A stretch of DNA of 10,288 nt from Flavobacterium psychrophilum (lineage in GTDB: Bacteria; Bacteroidota; Bacteroidia; Flavobacteriales; Flavobacteriaceae), in assembly GCA_945869365.1 (NCBI GenBank), contig CAMBOW010000070.1, positions 1 through 10,288 on the forward strand, in the 5' to 3' direction. Both the position numbers and the translations under genes were made by a program. This document shows positions 7,771-10,288 of the stretch, piece by piece; within the stretch, counting starts at the first letter, position 1, and each line of letters opens with the position of its first letter. The notes below the pieces were generated by a model. It searched no databases and was not told where the DNA came from. It saw nothing but the letters and a program-made list of their open reading frames with translations.

Positions 7771-10122
7771 ATGAAAAAAGCAGTAAAAGTCGGTTTTTGG
7801 GAAAAATTAGCCCGCATAATTCTTAAAAACAGAATTGCCATTTTGGTGATTATTGCTGCGCTCACCTTGTTTTTGGGTTTGCAATGGAAGAACTTGGCTA
7901 TGACCTATACCGAGGCCAATTTGCTTCCCAAAGACCATCCGGCCAACCAACAATACGAGCAATTTTTAAACACTTTTGGCGAAGAAGGCAACCTGATTGT
8001 CATTGGGTTTAAAGATCCTACTTTTTTTACTCCCAAAAACTTTGCCGCCTGGGCTGAGCTGATGTCTGGGTTAAAAAAATCAGCTGCAGTAGAATTGGTC
8101 GTTTCGATTAACGACTTGAAAAAAATTCACAAAGACACCATTTCCCAAAAATTTGACCTGGTTTCTTTTGTAGATCCTACGCAAACCAATAATCCTTCCT
8201 ACCTGAAAGGCCTGCGCTACCAATTGTTTCATGAATTGCCTTTTTATGAAGGCTTGTTGTTTAATAAAAATACAGGTTCTATTCGTGCTGCGCTGTATTT
8301 AAAGAAAAGTGTGGTGAATACAGCCGGCCGCAAAACCTTTATTGTAGAAGAATTAGTGCCCAAAATTGACGCCTTTGAAAAAGCAACTGGCATGGATTTA
8401 CGCGTGTCGGGCATGCCCTACATTCGGACCATCAACGCCGAAAATATGAAGGGCGAAATTGGGCTATTTATTGGCGCTGCCTTACTCATTACCTCCTTGA
8501 TTTTCTTTTTGTTTTTCCGTTCCTTCCGCGCCACCTTTATCTCGATTTGTATTTTATTGGTTGGGGTGATGTGGTCTTTTGGTACGCTGGGTTTGTTTCA
8601 TTACAAAATCACCATCCTCACGGCTATTATTCCTCCTTTGATTATTGTGATTGGGATTACCAATTGCATTTTCTTGATCAATAAATACCAGCAAGAAATT
8701 AAGAACCATAAAAATCAGGCCAAGGCCTTGCAGCGCGTAATTTCGAAAATTGGAGTTGCTACCTTGATGACCAATTTGACTACAGCAGCCGGATTTGCCA
8801 CCTTTATGATTACGGGAAACGACTTGTTGTATGAGTTTGGTTTGGTTACTTCGATTAATGTGATTACCGTGTATTTACTCACCCTTTTAGTGGTGCCCAT
8901 CGTGTACAGTTTCATGCCGATGCCCAAAGAGAAACACTTGTATCACTTGAGTAAAAACTACATTTCTACGCTATTGGATTGGGTTGAGTTACAAGTAAAA
9001 AACCACCGCAAACGCCTTTATATTATTTATGGATTGCTGCTTGCATTTAGCATTGTCGGCATTACACAAATGAAAGTTTCGGGCAGTTTAATTGGCGAAA
9101 TGCCCAAAAGCGCTACGTTTTTTAAAGACATTTTGTTTTATGAAAAAGAGTTTAGCGGGGTGATGCCGCTGGAAATCATGATCGATACCAAGCACAAAAA
9201 AGGCGTGATGAAATTATCGACGCTGAAACGCATAAACGAATTGCAAGAAACCATCGAGCAGATTCCCGAATTGTCCAAACCGGTTTCTATTGTAAACTTG
9301 ATTAAGTATTCCAAACAAGCCTACTACAATGGCAATCCGGACTATTATGAGTTGCCCACGGCACAAGAACAGGCTTTTATTTTATCGTATGCCAAGAATG
9401 CCAAGAAAAACACCAAAGACAATTTGATGAAAAGCTATGTTGATGCCAGTGGCCGTTATGCGCGCATTACCACCTACATGAAAGACATTGGCACCGGCGA
9501 AATGGCCAAAATTGAACGCCAATTGCAAGCCAAAATTGACAAAATTTTTCCTGCCGAACGCTACACGGTGACGCTCACGGGCAAAGCCTTGGTGTTTCAA
9601 AAAGGCACGAGTTACTTGATAGACAACCTCATCGAATCCTTGATCTTTGCCATATTACTAATCGCCGGACTGATGGCCTATTTGTTTCGTTCGGTAAAAA
9701 TGGTGTTGGCGTCGGTGATCACCAATGTGCTGCCGTTGTGTATAACCTCAGGTTTAATGGGGTATATGGGCATTCCGCTGAAACCTTCTACGATCTTGGT
9801 GTTTAGTATTGCCTTTGGGATCTCGGTAGATAATGCGATTCAGTTCATGGCCAAGTTTCGACACGATTTGCAGCGCAACCATGGAAATGTGAATAAATCC
9901 GTGATGAGTGCCCTACGCGAAACGGGCATCAGTACCTTTTATACCTCGGTGGTCTTGATTTTTGGTTTTGCCATTTTTACATTGTCGAGCTTTAGCGGAA
10001 CCATTGCCTTGGGCGGATTGATTTCCTGCACCTTGCTCTTTGCCATGTTTGCCAATTTGTTGGTGCTCCCGGCCTTGGTGTTGAGCTTTGAAAAAGACAC
10101 GTTCAAAAGGAAACGAAAATAG
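7771..10122 (+). CDS. RND superfamily (MMPL-type) inner-membrane transporter
   Basis: A 783-aa polytopic inner-membrane protein of the RND superfamily, MMPL/SSD-like branch. It has the typical duplicated plan. TM1 (about 21-37) is followed by a periplasmic domain (40-228) and TM2-6 (230-381). TM7 (413-432) is followed by a second periplasmic domain (435-615) and TM8-12 (620-772), with a basic tail KRKRK. The second half carries the motif GISVDNAIQFMAKFRHD (683-699), with D687 in the proton-relay position of TM10. The equivalent first-half motif, GITNCIFLINKYQQE (295-309), has T297 instead of Asp. The substrate is not evident; related proteins move lipids, hopanoids or hydrophobic compounds. 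No membrane-fusion or outer-membrane partner gene is adjacent, so a tripartite pump encoded here is unlikely. The start at 7771 is supported by the M-K-K opening and the -7 motif 20 bp upstream. The stop codon (10120-10122) runs into a structured RNA element. Confidence 0.88.
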   Translation: MKKAVKVGFWEKLARIILKNRIAILVIIAALTLFLGLQWKNLAMTYTEANLLPKDHPANQQYEQFLNTFGEEGNLIVIGFKDPTFFTPKNFAAWAELMSGLKKSAAVELVVSINDLKKIHKDTISQKFDLVSFVDPTQTNNPSYLKGLRYQLFHELPFYEGLLFNKNTGSIRAALYLKKSVVNTAGRKTFIVEELVPKIDAFEKATGMDLRVSGMPYIRTINAENMKGEIGLFIGAALLITSLIFFLFFRSFRATFISICILLVGVMWSFGTLGLFHYKITILTAIIPPLIIVIGITNCIFLINKYQQEIKNHKNQAKALQRVISKIGVATLMTNLTTAAGFATFMITGNDLLYEFGLVTSINVITVYLLTLLVVPIVYSFMPMPKEKHLYHLSKNYISTLLDWVELQVKNHRKRLYIIYGLLLAFSIVGITQMKVSGSLIGEMPKSATFFKDILFYEKEFSGVMPLEIMIDTKHKKGVMKLSTLKRINELQETIEQIPELSKPVSIVNLIKYSKQAYYNGNPDYYELPTAQEQAFILSYAKNAKKNTKDNLMKSYVDASGRYARITTYMKDIGTGEMAKIERQLQAKIDKIFPAERYTVTLTGKALVFQKGTSYLIDNLIESLIFAILLIAGLMAYLFRSVKMVLASVITNVLPLCITSGLMGYMGIPLKPSTILVFSIAFGISVDNAIQFMAKFRHDLQRNHGNVNKSVMSALRETGISTFYTSVVLIFGFAIFTLSSFSGTIALGGLISCTLLFAMFANLLVLPALVLSFEKDTFKRKRK

Positions 10123-10196
10123 CCCCGATGGCAGGCGACATCCTTTTGGCGGCCAAGCCAAAAGATATAGCCGAACAGCGGGAAATTGCTCCCAAA
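10121..10196 (+). ncRNA. Flavo-1-like structured RNA element
   Basis: The segment opens AGCCCCGAT (10121-10129) and has ATCCTTTT (10140-10147), AAAAGATATAGC (10160-10171) and AGCGGGAAATTGCTCC (10177-10192). These blocks match, in order, an element I remember recurring in intergenic regions of Flavobacterium genomes and equate with the Flavo-1 RNA motif. Visible pairing: CTTTTGGC (10143-10150) with GCCAAAAG (10157-10164) around a 6-nt loop; GGC (10134-10136) with GCC (10170-10172); and CCCG (10124-10127) with CGGG (10179-10182). This gives a nested long hairpin. No T-run follows, so it is not a simple intrinsic terminator. It overlaps the TAG stop of the MMPL gene by two bases. The function of Flavo-1 is unknown to me. 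The assignment rests on memory of the consensus and was not computed. Confidence 0.6.
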
Positions 10197-10214
10197 AAAT
10201 AACAACAATTGCCT

Positions 10215-10222
10215 TATATTTG
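10215..10222 (+). promoter_or_regulatory. Bacteroidota -7 promoter motif for the next downstream gene
   Basis: TATATTTG followed by C is an ideal -7 box, 53 bp before the ATG at 10276 and just after the structured RNA element. It suggests the downstream gene has its own start of transcription. No convincing -33 half is seen. Confidence 0.6.
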
Positions 10223-10260
10223 CAACACACCTCGCCAATGCGTGGGAATGCAACACACCT
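10221..10260 (+). repeat. 12-bp direct repeat in the leader of the next gene
   Basis: TGCAACACACCT occurs at 10221-10232 and again at 10249-10260, a 28-bp centre-to-centre spacing. The first copy begins inside the -7 box and the second lies in the presumed 5' leader. The arrangement could be a paired operator or a leader RNA feature; no function is known. Confidence 0.55.
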
Positions 10261-10275
10261 TTTAGAAGCACATTT

Positions 10276-10288
10276 ATGAAAACAGTAA
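10276..10288 (+). CDS. Start of a downstream gene, truncated by the window end
   Basis: An ATG at 10276 opens M-K-T-V and runs off the window. It is supported only by position: 53 bp after a perfect -7 motif, an AT-rich CATTT just upstream and an M-K opening like most genes here. Four codons are too few to identify the product. Confidence 0.4.

Noticed and set aside
10143-10164. Stem CTTTTGGC/GCCAAAAG as a terminator of the MMPL gene
   Set aside because: No T-run follows on either strand. It is better read as the central hairpin of the Flavo-1-like element.
10088-10279. A 63-codon open frame after the MMPL gene
   Set aside because: It begins inside the MMPL coding sequence and runs through the structured RNA and promoter motif. 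It has no start signal and no protein-like composition.

Overview
The window looks like ordinary chromosomal core sequence from a Bacteroidota bacterium, probably Flavobacteriales. Four lines support this. The intergenic regions carry the Bacteroidota -7 promoter word TAnnTTTG (five copies, three of them TATATTTG counting both strands). The gene starts lack clear Shine-Dalgarno sequences. A DUF5686 outer-membrane-type protein is present. A structured RNA element of a kind I associate with Flavobacteria lies near the right end. I see no phage, insertion sequence, CRISPR array, rRNA or tRNA.

Layout. Bases 1-696 hold truB (tRNA pseudouridine-55 synthase), whose first few codons lie outside the window. 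Convergent to it, with a 44-bp coding overlap, is a thioredoxin-fold gene with only one cysteine at its active-site motif (653-1279, minus strand). A 165-bp divergent promoter region separates that gene from pyrH (UMP kinase, 1445-2155), followed by frr (ribosome recycling factor, 2185-2748) and a rho-independent terminator (2771-2809). Only 20 bp later begins a DUF5686 protein with a carboxypeptidase-regulatory-like domain (2830-5319). It ends tail to tail with a large CPA2 cation/proton antiporter (5316-7586, minus), the two stop codons sharing the four bases TTAA. A 184-bp AT-rich divergent promoter region leads to an RND/MMPL-family membrane protein (7771-10122). Its stop codon runs into a Flavo-1-like structured RNA (10121 to about 10196). 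After that come a strong -7 motif, a 12-bp direct repeat and a probable next gene whose first codons begin at 10276.

How the genes relate. truB, pyrH and frr serve translation and nucleotide supply: tRNA modification, UMP to UDP, and post-termination ribosome recycling. The other large genes act at the cell envelope: a predicted outer-membrane barrel, an inner-membrane cation antiporter with Usp-like cytosolic domains, and an inner-membrane RND transporter. They need not share a pathway. The antiporter faces the opposite way to its neighbours and has its own promoter motif, so it is probably controlled separately.

No undescribed multi-gene system is visible. The items most worth a second look are the RNA element fused to the stop codon of the MMPL gene, the repeat-bearing leader after it, the single-cysteine thioredoxin, and the tight convergent overlaps.
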